Shown: positions 9,247-19,929, counted from the stretch's first letter. The stretch: DNA of 64,000 nt from Phenylobacterium sp. (GCF_030651185.1 NZ_JAUSCJ010000010.1:1-64000); one strand, 5' to 3'. Numbers and translations are program-made. The notes: a model not told the origin generated them from the sequence alone.

Positions 9247-11046
9247 ATGCGATCCCAACTTCTGGCGGCCACCGCGGTCGCCCTGCTGGCCTTCGGGCCG
9301 GCCGCCGCCCAAGGCGCAAAGCCCACCGCCGCCGAGGCCAAGGCCTTCGTCGACAAGGCCGAGGCCGACCTCGCGGCCTTCAACGAATACGCCGCGAAGT
9401 CCTCCTGGGTGCGGGCCACCTACATCACCGAGGACACCCAATGGCTGGAGGCCAAGGCCAGCGCCGAGCAGAACGTGCTGGCCACCGGCTACGCCAAGCA
9501 GGCGGCCAGGTACGACGGGGTGGCCGTCGATCCGGTGACCGCCCGCAAGCTGAAGCTGCTGAAGCTCTATCTGGTGACCCCGGCGCCTGATCGGCCGGGC
9601 GCGGCGGCGGAGCTGGCGACCCTGCAGTCGAAGCTGGACTCCACCTACTCCACCGGCAAGTTCGACCACCAGGGCAAGTCGCTGACCCTGAACGACGCTG
9701 AGGACATCCTGGCCAAGAGCCGCGACCCGGCCGAGCTGAAAGCGGTCTGGGAAGGCTGGCACACCGTCGCCCCGCCGATGAAGGCCGACTACGCCAAGGC
9801 CGCGGCCCTGACCAACGAGGGCGCCAAGGGCCTGGGCTTCCCCGACACCGGCGCCCTCTGGCGCTCGAACTACGACATGGACCCCGACGCCTTCGCCGCC
9901 GAGACCGACCGGCTGTGGACCCAGGTCGAGCCCTTCTACCGCAACCTGCACTGCTATGTGCGCGCCCGGCTGAACGACAGGTACGGCGACGCCGTCCAGC
10001 CCCGCACCGGCCCGATCCGAGCCGACCTGACGGGCAACATGTGGGCCCAGTCCTGGGGCAATATCTACGACGTGGTGGCGCCCAAGACCGCCGGTTCCAG
10101 CTACGATCTCGACAAGCTGCTGGTGAAGAACGGCTACACCCCGGTGAAGATGACCCAAACGGGGGAGGCCTTCTATTCGTCCCTGGGCTTTGATCCCCTG
10201 CCCAAGACCTTCTGGGAACGCTCGATGCTGGAGCGTCCCCGGGACCGCGAGGTCACCTGCCACGCCTCGGCCTGGAATGTGAACGACCGCGACGACATCC
10301 GCATCAAGGCCTGTTTCAAGGTCAACGGCGAGGACTTCTACACCGTCCACCACGAGCTGGGTCACAACTACTATCAGCGCGCCTATTCGGCTCAGCCCTT
10401 CCTGTTCAAGGGCTCGGCCAATGACGGTTTCCACGAGGCGGTGGGGGATCTGGCCGGCATGTCGGCCCTCACGCCCACCTATCTCAACCAGATCGGCCTG
10501 CTGGAAAAGGTCCCCGGGGCGGAGGAGGACATCCCCTATCTGCTGAAGATGGCGCTCGACAAGATCGCCTTCCTGCCCTTCGGCCTGATGATCGACAAGT
10601 GGCGCTGGCAGGTGTTCTCAGGCCAGGTGGACCCGGCGCACTACAACGAAGCCTGGTGGAAGCTGCGCGGCCAGTACCAAGGCCTGACCCCGCCCGGCCC
10701 GCGCCCGGCCGACGCCTTCGACCCGGCCGCCAAGTACCACATCGCCGCCAGCGTGCCCTATGTCCGCTACTTCCTGGCCTTCAACTACGAGTTCCAGTTC
10801 CAGCGCGCGGCCTGCAAGCAGATGGGCTGGACGGGGCCGCTGCACCGCTGCTCGCTCTATGGCCGCAAGGATGTGGGCGAGAAGCTCAACGCCATGCTGG
10901 AGCTGGGCAATTCGCAGCCCTGGCAGGACACTCTGAAGGTCTATTCGGGCGAGACCCGCACCGACGGCAGCGCCATCACCGAGTACTTCAAGCCGCTGAA
11001 CGTCTGGCTGATCAAACAGAACAAGGGCGAACGCTGCGGCTGGTGA
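9247..11046 (+). CDS. M2-family zinc metallopeptidase (peptidyl-dipeptidase A / ACE-like)
   Basis: 599 residues with a Sec signal peptide (about 1-22, ending AAAQG), so it is periplasmic or secreted. The zinc site is complete: HHELGH with H369, E370 and H373, and the third ligand E397 in HEAVGD, matching the 23-residue spacing of angiotensin-converting enzyme. It is predicted to remove dipeptides from peptide C-termini. Length equals a single ACE domain. It appears monocistronic, about 100 bp before a TadG-like gene read in the same direction. The ATG at 9247 is followed at once by a good signal peptide. Confidence 0.92.
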   Translation: MRSQLLAATAVALLAFGPAAAQGAKPTAAEAKAFVDKAEADLAAFNEYAAKSSWVRATYITEDTQWLEAKASAEQNVLATGYAKQAARYDGVAVDPVTARKLKLLKLYLVTPAPDRPGAAAELATLQSKLDSTYSTGKFDHQGKSLTLNDAEDILAKSRDPAELKAVWEGWHTVAPPMKADYAKAAALTNEGAKGLGFPDTGALWRSNYDMDPDAFAAETDRLWTQVEPFYRNLHCYVRARLNDRYGDAVQPRTGPIRADLTGNMWAQSWGNIYDVVAPKTAGSSYDLDKLLVKNGYTPVKMTQTGEAFYSSLGFDPLPKTFWERSMLERPRDREVTCHASAWNVNDRDDIRIKACFKVNGEDFYTVHHELGHNYYQRAYSAQPFLFKGSANDGFHEAVGDLAGMSALTPTYLNQIGLLEKVPGAEEDIPYLLKMALDKIAFLPFGLMIDKWRWQVFSGQVDPAHYNEAWWKLRGQYQGLTPPGPRPADAFDPAAKYHIAASVPYVRYFLAFNYEFQFQRAACKQMGWTGPLHRCSLYGRKDVGEKLNAMLELGNSQPWQDTLKVYSGETRTDGSAITEYFKPLNVWLIKQNKGERCGW

Positions 11047-11148
11047 TCTGAGGGCGATCCTTACAGCCCCGTTTACCCTGCGTGGCGCCTCTTTCGTTTA
11101 CGCTGACCTGCGAGACTTCCCCGATCTTCCTGCGATCGGGGGCGTGGC

Positions 11149-12786
11149 GTGCGCGCGAAACTGGACCAAGACAACACTCGGCGGATGGGCTGGCGCGTGC
11201 GCCTGCTGCGCCGCCTCGTGGCCGGCGCCAGGGACGAGAACGGCGCCGCGGCGGTGTTCTTCGCCGTCTCGCTGATCCTGCTGGCCCCGCTGATGCTGGG
11301 CATGTTCGACGTCTACCTGGCCTCGACCCAGCGCAACAACCTGCAGGATGCGCTGGACGCCGCGACCCTGTTCGCCGCCCGGTCCACCGGGACGACCACC
11401 CAGGCGGTGGACGCCGTGGGCGACGCCGCCCTGACCGCCAACCTGGTGCTGCCGGCCGGCTCGACCCTGGTGGCCTCGACCTTCACCCTGGTGGGCGACA
11501 AGGTGGTGGGCTACGCCGAGGTCTCGCCGCCAGCCCTGGCGCCGGACCTGTTCACCCACGGCAATGTGAAGGCCAATTCCGAGGTTGTCCGCTCGCTGGA
11601 CAAGCTGGAGATCGCCCTGGTCCTCGACAACACCGGATCGATGCAGGGGACCAAGCTCACCACCCTGAAGGACGCCGCCGCCGACCTCGTGGACAAGCTG
11701 GTGGAAGCCTCGGCCCGCAGCGCCCAGACCGACCCCCTGAAGATCGCCCTGGTGCCATTCTCCACCACGGTGCGGGTGCAGAACACCACCGCCCTCACCA
11801 ACTACAACACCACCACCCACACCGGACCGGGCATCCCGGCCTGGATCGATCCCATGGCGAATGCGCGCTGGAACGGAACCACCAACAACGACATCTTCGA
11901 GGTCAGCGCGGGCAGCACCACCAAGACCGACCGCTTCCACATGATGAAGAACATCGGCCAGTCCTGGTCGGGCTGCGTCGAGCAGCGGGCCCAGCCCTAT
12001 GACATCAAGGAGGACGCGGCGGTTTCGACCACGCCGGCCTCGATGTTCATCCCCTATTTCTGGCCCGACGAGCCCGACAGCGGCTACTACAACAACTACA
12101 TGAACGACGTGTCGGGCCTCACGGCCTGGAAGGACAAGGAGCGGCGCACCGGCAAGTACACCGGCGGCAGCATGAAGCGCACCGGGGCCATGAGCCTCGA
12201 TAGCTCGGCCTATGGCGTCTACGCGCTCGGACCGAACGCCGGCTGCACCCTGCAACCGTTGATCCCCCTGACCACCAGCAGCGCCACCATCAAGACCGGC
12301 ATCAACGCCATGACGGCGGTCGGCGAGACCAACATCCCCCTGGGCCTGGTCTGGGGCTGGCACGCCGTCTCCCCCATCGGGCCGCTGGCCCACGGTTCGG
12401 CCTACAACACGCCCCACGTGCGCAAGATCATCATCCTGATGACCGATGGCGAGAACACCATGAACAGCCCGTCCAAGGGCTCCAACGGCTCGTTCTATGG
12501 CGGTCTGGGCTATCTCTGGCAGAACATCCTGGGCACCACCTCGACCAACGCCAACACCCGCGCCGACGCGATCGACACGCGCCTGTCCCTGCTCTGCACG
12601 GCGGTGAAGGACAAGGATATCGTGGTCTATACAGTGCGCGTGGAGGTCACGAGCGGCACCTCCAGCTTGCTGCAGACCTGCGCCTCGACCCCGGACAAGT
12701 TCTATGACGTGCAGGACGTGTCGGACCTGTCGGCGGCCTTCGACGCCATCGCGGGCTCCATCGACAACCTTCGGCTCGCCAAATAG
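11149..12786 (+). CDS. TadG-like protein: TadE/G-type membrane anchor with von Willebrand A domain
   Basis: 545 residues from a GTG start; an ATG at 11185 (residue 13) is an equally possible start. The motif ENGAAAVFFAVSLILLAPL (about 30-50) is the TadE/TadG-type N-terminal membrane segment. A vWA domain then starts EIALVLDNTGSMQG, a DxTxS-type metal site, and has ILMTDGEN further on. Such proteins sit in the inner membrane with the vWA domain outside and serve Flp/Tad pili or related surface machinery. No other tad gene is in the window, so its partner system is encoded elsewhere. Confidence 0.85.
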   Translation: MRAKLDQDNTRRMGWRVRLLRRLVAGARDENGAAAVFFAVSLILLAPLMLGMFDVYLASTQRNNLQDALDAATLFAARSTGTTTQAVDAVGDAALTANLVLPAGSTLVASTFTLVGDKVVGYAEVSPPALAPDLFTHGNVKANSEVVRSLDKLEIALVLDNTGSMQGTKLTTLKDAAADLVDKLVEASARSAQTDPLKIALVPFSTTVRVQNTTALTNYNTTTHTGPGIPAWIDPMANARWNGTTNNDIFEVSAGSTTKTDRFHMMKNIGQSWSGCVEQRAQPYDIKEDAAVSTTPASMFIPYFWPDEPDSGYYNNYMNDVSGLTAWKDKERRTGKYTGGSMKRTGAMSLDSSAYGVYALGPNAGCTLQPLIPLTTSSATIKTGINAMTAVGETNIPLGLVWGWHAVSPIGPLAHGSAYNTPHVRKIIILMTDGENTMNSPSKGSNGSFYGGLGYLWQNILGTTSTNANTRADAIDTRLSLLCTAVKDKDIVVYTVRVEVTSGTSSLLQTCASTPDKFYDVQDVSDLSAAFDAIAGSIDNLRLAK

Positions 12787-12805
12787 CGGCTTTCGCGCAC
12801 AGTGC

Positions 12806-12834
12806 TTGAGAACCGGACCCCGGAGGCCTATCTT
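12806..12834 (+). promoter_or_regulatory. Sigma-70-type promoter for the putative 6S RNA
   Basis: TTGAGA (12806-12811) and TATCTT (12829-12834) are separated by exactly 17 bp. Initiation would fall near 12840, which coincides with the 5' side of the long closing stem of the RNA. Confidence 0.65.
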
Positions 12835-12840
12835 GGTCTC

Positions 12841-13010
12841 CGGCGGGTCTGCTGCGGATCTCGTCGAAGGCAACAAATCCCAGAGACCTTAATTCTCTCT
12901 ACGGGAGCTGTCCCTGTCCGGGCTCGTGGGCCCGGGCATATGGCGCCCACCTGGTATACCAGGTCCGAGGGGGTTTTAACCGTCCTTCACGGCTCTCGCG
13001 GCGCCGCCAC
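12841..13010 (+). ncRNA. ssrS: Putative 6S RNA
   Basis: This is a non-coding stretch between a TadG-like gene and fthC, the conserved location of 6S RNA. It can fold as one long interrupted hairpin. The 5' segment 12841-12870 pairs imperfectly with about 12984-13010 as closing stem. A middle unpaired region follows, with a small ACCTGG-TATA-CCAGGT hairpin (12949-12964) on its 3' side. The terminal stem is TGTCCGGGC/GCCCGGGCA. Length of about 170 nt and this layout fit 6S RNA, which mimics an open promoter and binds RNA polymerase holoenzyme. The ends are estimates. Confidence 0.75.
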
Positions 13011-13035
13011 CCTTTCCCTCCCTTGGGGTTAGATC

Positions 13036-13599
13036 TTGTCCCCGATCTCCAAGACCGAGCAGCGGGCGCGGTTGCGCGTGTTGCGCAAGGCCCTGGCCGT
13101 CGCGGCCCCAAACGCCGCCGAGCGGGCCGCCGCCCTGCTGCCCCTGGAGCGCCTGCCCGCCTTCGCCACCTTCGCCGGCTACCATGCCCTGGGCTCGGAA
13201 CTGGACCCCAGCCCGCTGATCCGCAGGCTGGCGGCCACCGGCGCCATGCTGAGCCTGCCGGTGGCCCTGTCGCGCGACGCGCCCCTGGTGTTCCGGGCCT
13301 GGGATCCTCGCGATACCCTGGTTCCCGACGCCGTCGGCGTGCCCGCGCCGCCGCCCGCGGCGCCGGGGCTGCATCCGGACCTGGTGATCGCCCCGCTTCT
13401 GGCCTTCGACCGCAAGGGGGGGCGACTGGGTCAGGGCGGCGGCCACTATGACCGGACCCTGGAAAGTCTGCGGGCGGCCCGTCCGGTCTTCGTCCTGGGG
13501 CTGGCCTATGCCGGTCAGGAGGTGGAGCCGATGAACCTGGCCCCCCACGATCAGAGGCTGGACGCCATTCTCACGGAAACCGGGTATATGGAAGTCTAG
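13036..13599 (+). CDS. fthC: 5-formyltetrahydrofolate cyclo-ligase
   Basis: 187 residues. It converts 5-formyl-THF to 5,10-methenyl-THF with ATP. The family signature is visible as GGRLGQGGGHYDRTL near residue 134, which forms the nucleotide and folate site, together with an N-terminal basic helix. The start is a TTG at 13036, since no ATG or GTG fits the family's N-terminus; the ribosome-binding site is poor. It follows the putative 6S RNA closely, the common ssrS-ygfA linkage, so it may be co-transcribed with it. Its TAG stop lies inside the left arm of a twin-hairpin repeat. Confidence 0.9.
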   Translation: MSPISKTEQRARLRVLRKALAVAAPNAAERAAALLPLERLPAFATFAGYHALGSELDPSPLIRRLAATGAMLSLPVALSRDAPLVFRAWDPRDTLVPDAVGVPAPPPAAPGLHPDLVIAPLLAFDRKGGRLGQGGGHYDRTLESLRAARPVFVLGLAYAGQEVEPMNLAPHDQRLDAILTETGYMEV

Positions 13600-13710
13600 A
13601 GCATGTCAGGCGCGAGTGGGGACCGGTTCGCCGCCCGGACATGCTCTAGTTTCAAGAAGATAGACCCTTTTCATCCGATCAGGTTCCAACCTGATCCGGA
13701 AAGGGTCTAG
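13596..13710. repeat. Twin-hairpin repeat, copy A
   Basis: Hairpin 1 has perfect 12-bp arms CTAGAGCATGTC / GACATGCTCTAG (13596-13607 and 13638-13649). Hairpin 2 (13661-13709) has outer arms AGACCCTTT / AAAGGGTCT and inner arms GATCAGGTT / AACCTGATC. A 12-nt AT-rich spacer joins them. The fthC stop codon (13597-13599) is part of the first arm. Copies with the same architecture lie at 20894-21008 and 57693-57796. Confidence 0.85.
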
Positions 13711-13728
13711 AGGCCTCAAGGATTTTCA

Positions 13729-14568
13729 ATGCGTTTTGCTTTCTTCGGGGATGTGGTTGGCCGCGCCGGGCGCGACGGGATTTCCGACCATCTCCCCGCT
13801 CTGCGTCGCCGCCTGGCGCTGGATTTCGTGATCATCAACGCCGAGAACGCCGCGGCGGGCTTCGGCATCACCGAGAACACGGCGCGTGAGCTGTTCGACG
13901 CCGGGGCCGATTGCCTGACGCTGGGCAACCACTCCTTCGACCAGAAGGAGGCGTTGACCTATATCGTCCGGGAGCCGCGCCTTATCCGTCCGGTCAACTA
14001 TCCGCTGTTCGCCGACACCCCCGGGCGCGGCTCCCAGATGTTCGAGACCGACAAGGGCCAACGCATCCTGGTGATCAACGTCCTGGGCCGCGTCCACATG
14101 GACAGCCTGGATGACCCCTTCGCCGCCGTCGACCGCGAACTCGAGGCCTGCCCGCTGGGCATGGCCGTGGACGCCATCGTGGTGGACATCCATGCCGAGA
14201 TCACCAGCGAGAAGATGGCCATGGGCCACTTCTGCGACGGCCGCGCCAGCCTGGTGGTGGGCACCCACACCCATGTTCCCACCGCCGACTGCCAGATCCT
14301 CAACGGCGGCACGGCTTACCAGACCGACGCCGGCGCCTGCGCCGACTATGACAGCGTCATCGGCAATCAGAAGGAAGAGCCCCTGCGGCGCTTCACCACC
14401 CGCATCTCGGGCGGCCGCTACAAGCCCGCCGAGGGGCCGGCCACCGTCTGCGGAGTCTATGTGGAGACCGACGACGCTACCGGCCTGGCGCTGCGGGTCG
14501 AGCCGATCCGCATTGGCGGGCGGCTGTCGGAAACCGTGCCGGTGCTGGACGCCGTGGCCGCGGAATAA
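13729..14568 (+). CDS. YmdB-family metallophosphoesterase
   Basis: 279 residues, normal for the family. Metal-binding motifs appear in order: GDVVG at the N-terminus, INAEN, GNHSFD and THTHVPTAD near residue 180. Characterised homologues hydrolyse 2',3'-cyclic nucleotides and influence RNA turnover and biofilm choice. The protein is cytoplasmic, with no signal peptide. It follows fthC across a twin-hairpin repeat, and the fthC-ymdB order is common in alphaproteobacteria. Confidence 0.88.
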   Translation: MRFAFFGDVVGRAGRDGISDHLPALRRRLALDFVIINAENAAAGFGITENTARELFDAGADCLTLGNHSFDQKEALTYIVREPRLIRPVNYPLFADTPGRGSQMFETDKGQRILVINVLGRVHMDSLDDPFAAVDRELEACPLGMAVDAIVVDIHAEITSEKMAMGHFCDGRASLVVGTHTHVPTADCQILNGGTAYQTDAGACADYDSVIGNQKEEPLRRFTTRISGGRYKPAEGPATVCGVYVETDDATGLALRVEPIRIGGRLSETVPVLDAVAAE

Positions 14569-14578
14569 TCCACCACCC

Positions 14579-14704
14579 GTCATCCCCGGGCTTGTCCCGG
14601 GGACCCATGATCTCCGCCTAGACCCAGAACAAGCCAGCGGCGCCGCTGCGCGCCTTGCTGCGCCACGGAGATCATGGGTGGCCGGGACAAGCCCGGCCAT
14701 GACG
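14579..14704. repeat. Inverted repeat element (CATCCCCGGG...GGACCCATGATCTCCG type)
   Basis: The left arm 14579-14617 and right arm 14666-14704 are near-perfect reverse complements around a 48-nt centre. It lies between convergent genes and may act as a bidirectional transcription barrier. This arm sequence type is widespread in alphaproteobacterial intergenic DNA. The outer arms of the element at 1089-1304, and a half copy at about 18174-18227, are of related type. Confidence 0.8.
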
Positions 14705-14712
14705 ATCTGATT

Positions 14713-16446
14713 TTAAGCGGCGGCGGTCTTCGCCGCGTCAACCCGCGCCTCGCAGGCGTCGAGGATGGCGGCGATCAGGGCCATGGGCTGGATCGGCTTG
14801 GGCTGCACGTCGTCGAAGCCGTGGGCCAGCAGCTTCTGATCCTCGCCGGGCATGGCGTCGGCGGTGAGCGCGATCACCGGCTGGCGGGCGTCGCCCGTCT
14901 CGCCGGCGCGGATGCGGCGCAGGGCCTCGATGCCGTCCATGCGCGGCATGTGAACGTCCATCAGCACCAGGTCGAAGGCCCTTTCCCGCAGCATGTCCAG
15001 GGCCTCGACCCCGTCATTGGCGGTTTCGAGACGAGCGCCGACCGCCTCCAGGACGGCGCGCACCACCGCCTGGTTGATCGGGTTGTCCTCGGCCACCAGC
15101 AGGGTGAGATGCGAAAGGCCGCCGCTCTCCGCCTGGGGCTCGGCCAGGTCGACCGCGTCGGCGCGGGGCAGCTCCAGGGTGACGCGGAACACCGAACCCC
15201 GGTCCGGCTCGCTTTCCACCGCGATCTCGCCGCCCATCAGGTCGGTAAGCTGGCGGCAGATGGCCAGGCCCAGGCCCGTGCCGCCGAACTTGCGCGTGGT
15301 GGCGGCGTCGGCCTGGGCGAAGGACTGGAAGAGCCTGGCCTGTTGTTCCGGTGTGATGCCGATGCCGGTGTCGGAGACGGCGATCTCGAAACGGACGGTG
15401 TCCTCGCCCTGGGCGATCATCGGCCGGACCGAGAGGCGGACCTCGCCAGCTTGCGTGAACTTGAGCGCGTTGGACACCAGATTCAGCATGATCTGACGGA
15501 TCCGGTTGGGGTCGCCGGACAGCCAGCGGGGCGCGCCGGGCGCCAGCTCGTAGCTGATGTCCACCCCCTTGGCGCTGGCGGTCTCCCGCCACAGGTCGAT
15601 GACCCGGGCGCCCACCTCGCTGAGGTCGAAGGCGATCTCCTCCAGCTGCAGCTTGCCGGCCTCGATCTTGGAGACGTCGAGGATGTCATTGAGGATGGCC
15701 ATCAGGCCATCGCCGGAGCGGATCAGCATCTCCACCTGGGCGGCCTGTCGGTCGTCGAGGCGGGTCTGTTTCAGGGCGTGCGCCATGCCCAGGACCCCGT
15801 TCATGGGAGTGCGCAGTTCGTGGCTCATCATGGCCAGGAAGGCCGACTTGGCCTGGTTGGCCTCGACGGCTTCGCGTTGGGCGCTCTCCAGGGCCTCGGC
15901 GTTGCGCATGTTCACGACGGCGCTGTTGAAGACGTAGAGCACCGCCAGGCTGACGCTGATCCCCAGGGTCAGCAGGGGTATGCCCTGAAAGCCGCCGTCC
16001 AGCAGGATCAGGCTCACCAGCAGGATGGCCGGGATACCGGCGAGGATGCCCAGGGCCAGCTTCGAGCGGAACGCGAAGCACTGGGCATGGATCATCTGGC
16101 TGGCGGAGATGGCGATGCAGACCAGCTGCAGGGCCTGGGACCCGGTTCGCCAGTACATCCAGGCGGCGCCCGACCAGATCAGGCTGATGGCGATCGTGGC
16201 GCCGACATAGAGCAGGCGCGTGGCCGTGGAGGGGCGTCGCCCCGCCGCCGCGTCGCGGGTGACCCACCACGTCCAGGCCTCGCCGGCGAAGACGGCGGCG
16301 AGCCAGGCGACCGCGGGCCAAGGGCCGAAGTTGAAGCCGAGCAACACCGCGCTGATGGAGGTGATGACCAGGCGGATCCACAGTGTCGCACGCGACTCCG
16401 CGGCGACGATGTCGAGCTGTTCGTTGAGCAGGCCGCGCGGCGTCAT
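14713..16446 (-). CDS. Membrane-bound hybrid sensor histidine kinase
   Basis: 577 residues from the ATG at 16446; a TTG at 16494 would add 16 residues. Six predicted membrane segments (about 22-175) form an unrecognised sensor region. A HisKA domain follows with H209 in MMSHELRTPMNG, then a HATPase domain (NALKF, GIGI and GTGLGL boxes) and a C-terminal receiver with LMDVHMPRMDG and the conserved Lys in VQPKPI. The attached receiver implies a phosphorelay through a separate phosphotransferase. No response regulator or HPt gene is adjacent, so it is an orphan hybrid kinase. Confidence 0.9.
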   Translation of the reverse strand: MTPRGLLNEQLDIVAAESRATLWIRLVITSISAVLLGFNFGPWPAVAWLAAVFAGEAWTWWVTRDAAAGRRPSTATRLLYVGATIAISLIWSGAAWMYWRTGSQALQLVCIAISASQMIHAQCFAFRSKLALGILAGIPAILLVSLILLDGGFQGIPLLTLGISVSLAVLYVFNSAVVNMRNAEALESAQREAVEANQAKSAFLAMMSHELRTPMNGVLGMAHALKQTRLDDRQAAQVEMLIRSGDGLMAILNDILDVSKIEAGKLQLEEIAFDLSEVGARVIDLWRETASAKGVDISYELAPGAPRWLSGDPNRIRQIMLNLVSNALKFTQAGEVRLSVRPMIAQGEDTVRFEIAVSDTGIGITPEQQARLFQSFAQADAATTRKFGGTGLGLAICRQLTDLMGGEIAVESEPDRGSVFRVTLELPRADAVDLAEPQAESGGLSHLTLLVAEDNPINQAVVRAVLEAVGARLETANDGVEALDMLRERAFDLVLMDVHMPRMDGIEALRRIRAGETGDARQPVIALTADAMPGEDQKLLAHGFDDVQPKPIQPMALIAAILDACEARVDAAKTAAA

Positions 16447-16548
16447 CGTTCCGGCCGGCCCCCTTTGGCGCGTGTTGATTTGCCCTGGGTTCAACCTAGA
16501 CCGGCAATCGTGAAATCTTCGTTTTTTGACGGGGCGGACAAAACCCCG

Positions 16549-17190
16549 TTAGCGCGGCGGACGGGGTCCCGCGGGCGGGCTGGGCAGGGTGGTCAGGATC
16601 AGCGTGCCGTCGCCGTCGGTGTCGAGGAGCGCGAACCGCTTGCCCGCCGCCTTGGCCCACTCCTCGGCGGTCACCTTCCAGTCGAGATTGGCGTCGCCGC
16701 CGCGCACCGGCTGGGGCTCGTTGAGCAGGCCGTAGCGGGCGGCCCCCTCGCGGGGGACGGCGCGTTGGGGGCCACCGCCATGTCGGCTCCCGCCCCGAGG
16801 GCCGCCGGGGCCGCCGCGCGGTATGTGGCTGGCCTCGGAGTCGCCGCCCATGGGACCGCGGCGGTCGCCGCCGCCCTCGCCAGGGAAGCTCATGCGGGTG
16901 ATCTCGGGCGCGATCTTCGTCTCGTAGGCGCTGTTCTCGAAGCCGTCGATTCTGCCATCGCCATTGGCGTCGAGCACCTTGAAGAAGACCATGGCGTCGG
17001 CGCGAAATTCCGCCAGCGACAGCGCGCCGTCATGGTCGGCGTCGGCCTGTGCGAACCAGGTCTCGCGCCCATCGCCACCCCGGAAGGGCTGGCCGGAGGG
17101 GCTGATGAACAGCCGGCCCATGCCTTCGGGCGGCGGCTGGCCGGCGGCTGGCGTGGCGATCAAGGCGGCGAGGAGCAGCAGGTGGCGCAT
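16549..17190 (-). CDS. Exported EF-hand protein
   Basis: 213 residues from the ATG at 17190, which opens a clear signal peptide (MRHLLLLAALIATPAAGQ). Calcium-binding loops are visible: DADHDGALSLAEF, DANGDGRIDGFEN and a weaker DANLDWKVTAEEW. A last loop, DTDGDGTLILTTL, lacks the final acidic residue. The middle (about 100-140) is a Gly/Arg/Pro-rich linker. The protein is probably a periplasmic calcium-binding protein of unknown partner. A longer frame to 17214 exists but would hide the signal peptide. Confidence 0.8.
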   Translation of the reverse strand: MRHLLLLAALIATPAAGQPPPEGMGRLFISPSGQPFRGGDGRETWFAQADADHDGALSLAEFRADAMVFFKVLDANGDGRIDGFENSAYETKIAPEITRMSFPGEGGGDRRGPMGGDSEASHIPRGGPGGPRGGSRHGGGPQRAVPREGAARYGLLNEPQPVRGGDANLDWKVTAEEWAKAAGKRFALLDTDGDGTLILTTLPSPPAGPRPPR

Positions 17191-17301
17191 GGAGATCCCT
17201 TCGGTGGGGACCAAATGGCCAAGCTCATGGGACCAAACTAAGCCGCGGCTGTAACGCCGGTGAAACGCGACGGCTTCCTCACCCCTGGACGGAGAGGAAA
17301 A

Positions 17302-17496
17302 CTATCCCTTGTCCCGCGCGGCCAGGCTGGCGCCTCCGACGCCCCAGTGTTCGCGTTCGACCTCGTCGATCACCACGAAGGTGGTGGCGGGGTTCTTGTT
17401 CAGCACCCGGGCCAGCAGCTCGGTGGTCCCGGCGATCAGCTCTTCCTTCTGGGCCTGGGTGGCGCCGGGCGTGATGCGGATGTTGACGTAGGGCAT
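17302..17496 (-). CDS. 4-oxalocrotonate tautomerase-family enzyme
   Basis: 64 residues, the standard size of the small tautomerase subunits. After Met removal the N-terminus is Pro (MPYVNIRITPG), the catalytic base of the superfamily. The typical QKEELIAGTTELL helix and the VVIDEVEREHWGVGG segment follow. Such subunits form hexamers that tautomerise keto-enol substrates. The physiological substrate cannot be told from the sequence, and no catabolic genes are adjacent. Confidence 0.88.
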   Translation of the reverse strand: MPYVNIRITPGATQAQKEELIAGTTELLARVLNKNPATTFVVIDEVEREHWGVGGASLAARDKG

Positions 17497-17554
17497 GGAG
17501 CGAACCTGGATGCTGTGGCTTAAGTCACCTCGTCCTTAAGGCCGGAGTTCCGAC

Positions 17555-17908
17555 ATGTCCCGCTTCCTCGCCCGTGTGCTGATCGCAGCCCTGGGTCTCT
17601 GGCTCGCCGCGGCGGTCTTGCCGGGGGTCTCCTATTCCGGCTGGCTCGACCTGTTGCTGGCGGCCCTGCTGCTGGGCCTGGTCAACGCCATCGTCCGGCC
17701 CATCGTCTTCCTGCTGACCCTGCCCCTGACCATTCTGACCCTCGGGCTGTTCCTGCTTGTGGTGAACGCCGCGATGATCGGGCTGGTGGCCCTGCTGCTG
17801 CCGGGCTTCATGGTCTCGGGCCTGATCCCCGGTATCCTCGCCTCGATCATCGTGGGCGTGGTGAGCTGGATCGGCGGGGTCGTGCTGGGCGACGGAAAGG
17901 CCGACTGA
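17555..17908 (+). CDS. Holin-like (YvlD-type) small membrane protein
   Basis: 117 residues, almost entirely hydrophobic, with four predicted membrane helices. The NAIVRPIVFLLTLPLTILTLGLFLLVVNA signature region identifies the family called phage holin family 4 or YvlD. Despite the name, these are chromosomal inner-membrane proteins of unclear function. The stop overlaps the start of the next gene by one base (TGATG), so the two are co-translated. Confidence 0.8.
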   Translation: MSRFLARVLIAALGLWLAAAVLPGVSYSGWLDLLLAALLLGLVNAIVRPIVFLLTLPLTILTLGLFLLVVNAAMIGLVALLLPGFMVSGLIPGILASIIVGVVSWIGGVVLGDGKAD

Positions 17909-18126
17909 TGGCCACCTTCCTCGTGCGTCACAAGGGCGAGCTCGGTGTCGAGTGGGCCTTCCTCAAGGCCAAGTCGCCAGGGGCCATCGCGACGGCCTTC
18001 CGCGACCTGGAGGTGATCGAGCCCTGGCCGGAATGGGCGACGCCGCAGATGGTCAAGGACGTGGGGGTCTATGACATCAAGGGCGAGCTGAGCCCGCTGC
18101 TGGAACGCCTGAAGAAACCGGCATGA
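17908..18126 (+). CDS. Small hypothetical protein, 72 aa
   Basis: No family is recognised. It is a soluble protein with no signal peptide. The N-terminal half (MATFLVRHKGELGVEWAF) and the centre (EPWPEWATPQMVKDVGVYDIKG) look like alternating strand and helix. The ATG overlaps the stop of the holin-like gene, so the two form an operon that ends at a hairpin terminator. A real gene is supported by the coupling, the terminator and normal codon use. Confidence 0.6.
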   Translation: MATFLVRHKGELGVEWAFLKAKSPGAIATAFRDLEVIEPWPEWATPQMVKDVGVYDIKGELSPLLERLKKPA

Positions 18127-18129
18127 AAA

Positions 18130-18165
18130 AGGGCGGAGCCTCGCGGCCCCGCCCTCAATCTTAAT
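18130..18165 (+). terminator. Terminator after the holin-like operon
   Basis: A stem AGGGCGG / CCGCCCT (18130-18136, 18149-18155) is followed by CAATCTTAAT. It is GC-rich with a weak T run and sits 4 bp after the stop at 18126, facing the convergent groEL gene. Confidence 0.6.
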
Positions 18166-18173
18166 CGCAGTAT

Positions 18174-18227
18174 GGGTCCCGGCTCGTCCTTCGCGGCTTG
18201 CGCCGCTCCGTTGGCCGGGATGACGGA
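18174..18227. repeat. Half copy of the GGGTCCCGGC...GGCCGGGATGAC repeat
   Basis: GGGTCCCGGCTCGTCCTTCGC and GTTGGCCGGGATGACGG form one imperfect hairpin between convergent genes. It matches the outer-arm sequence type of the elements at 1089-1304 and 14579-14704 but has only one arm. Confidence 0.55.
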
Positions 18228-18229
18228 CC

Positions 18230-19882
<1,653 letters not shown>

Positions 19883-19929
19883 TCAGCTCTTTCAGAATGT
19901 TGTGGGAAGGGAGGAAGCGGAGGAGGTGG

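Noticed and set aside
14674..17241. Long plus-strand frame opposite the hybrid kinase and EF-hand genes
   Set aside because: It contains no family motif; the minus-strand frames contain clear HisKA, receiver and EF-hand signatures.
17555..17908. Phage origin suggested by the 'holin family' name
   Set aside because: There is no integrase, lysin or structural phage gene nearby. YvlD-type proteins are ordinary chromosomal membrane proteins.
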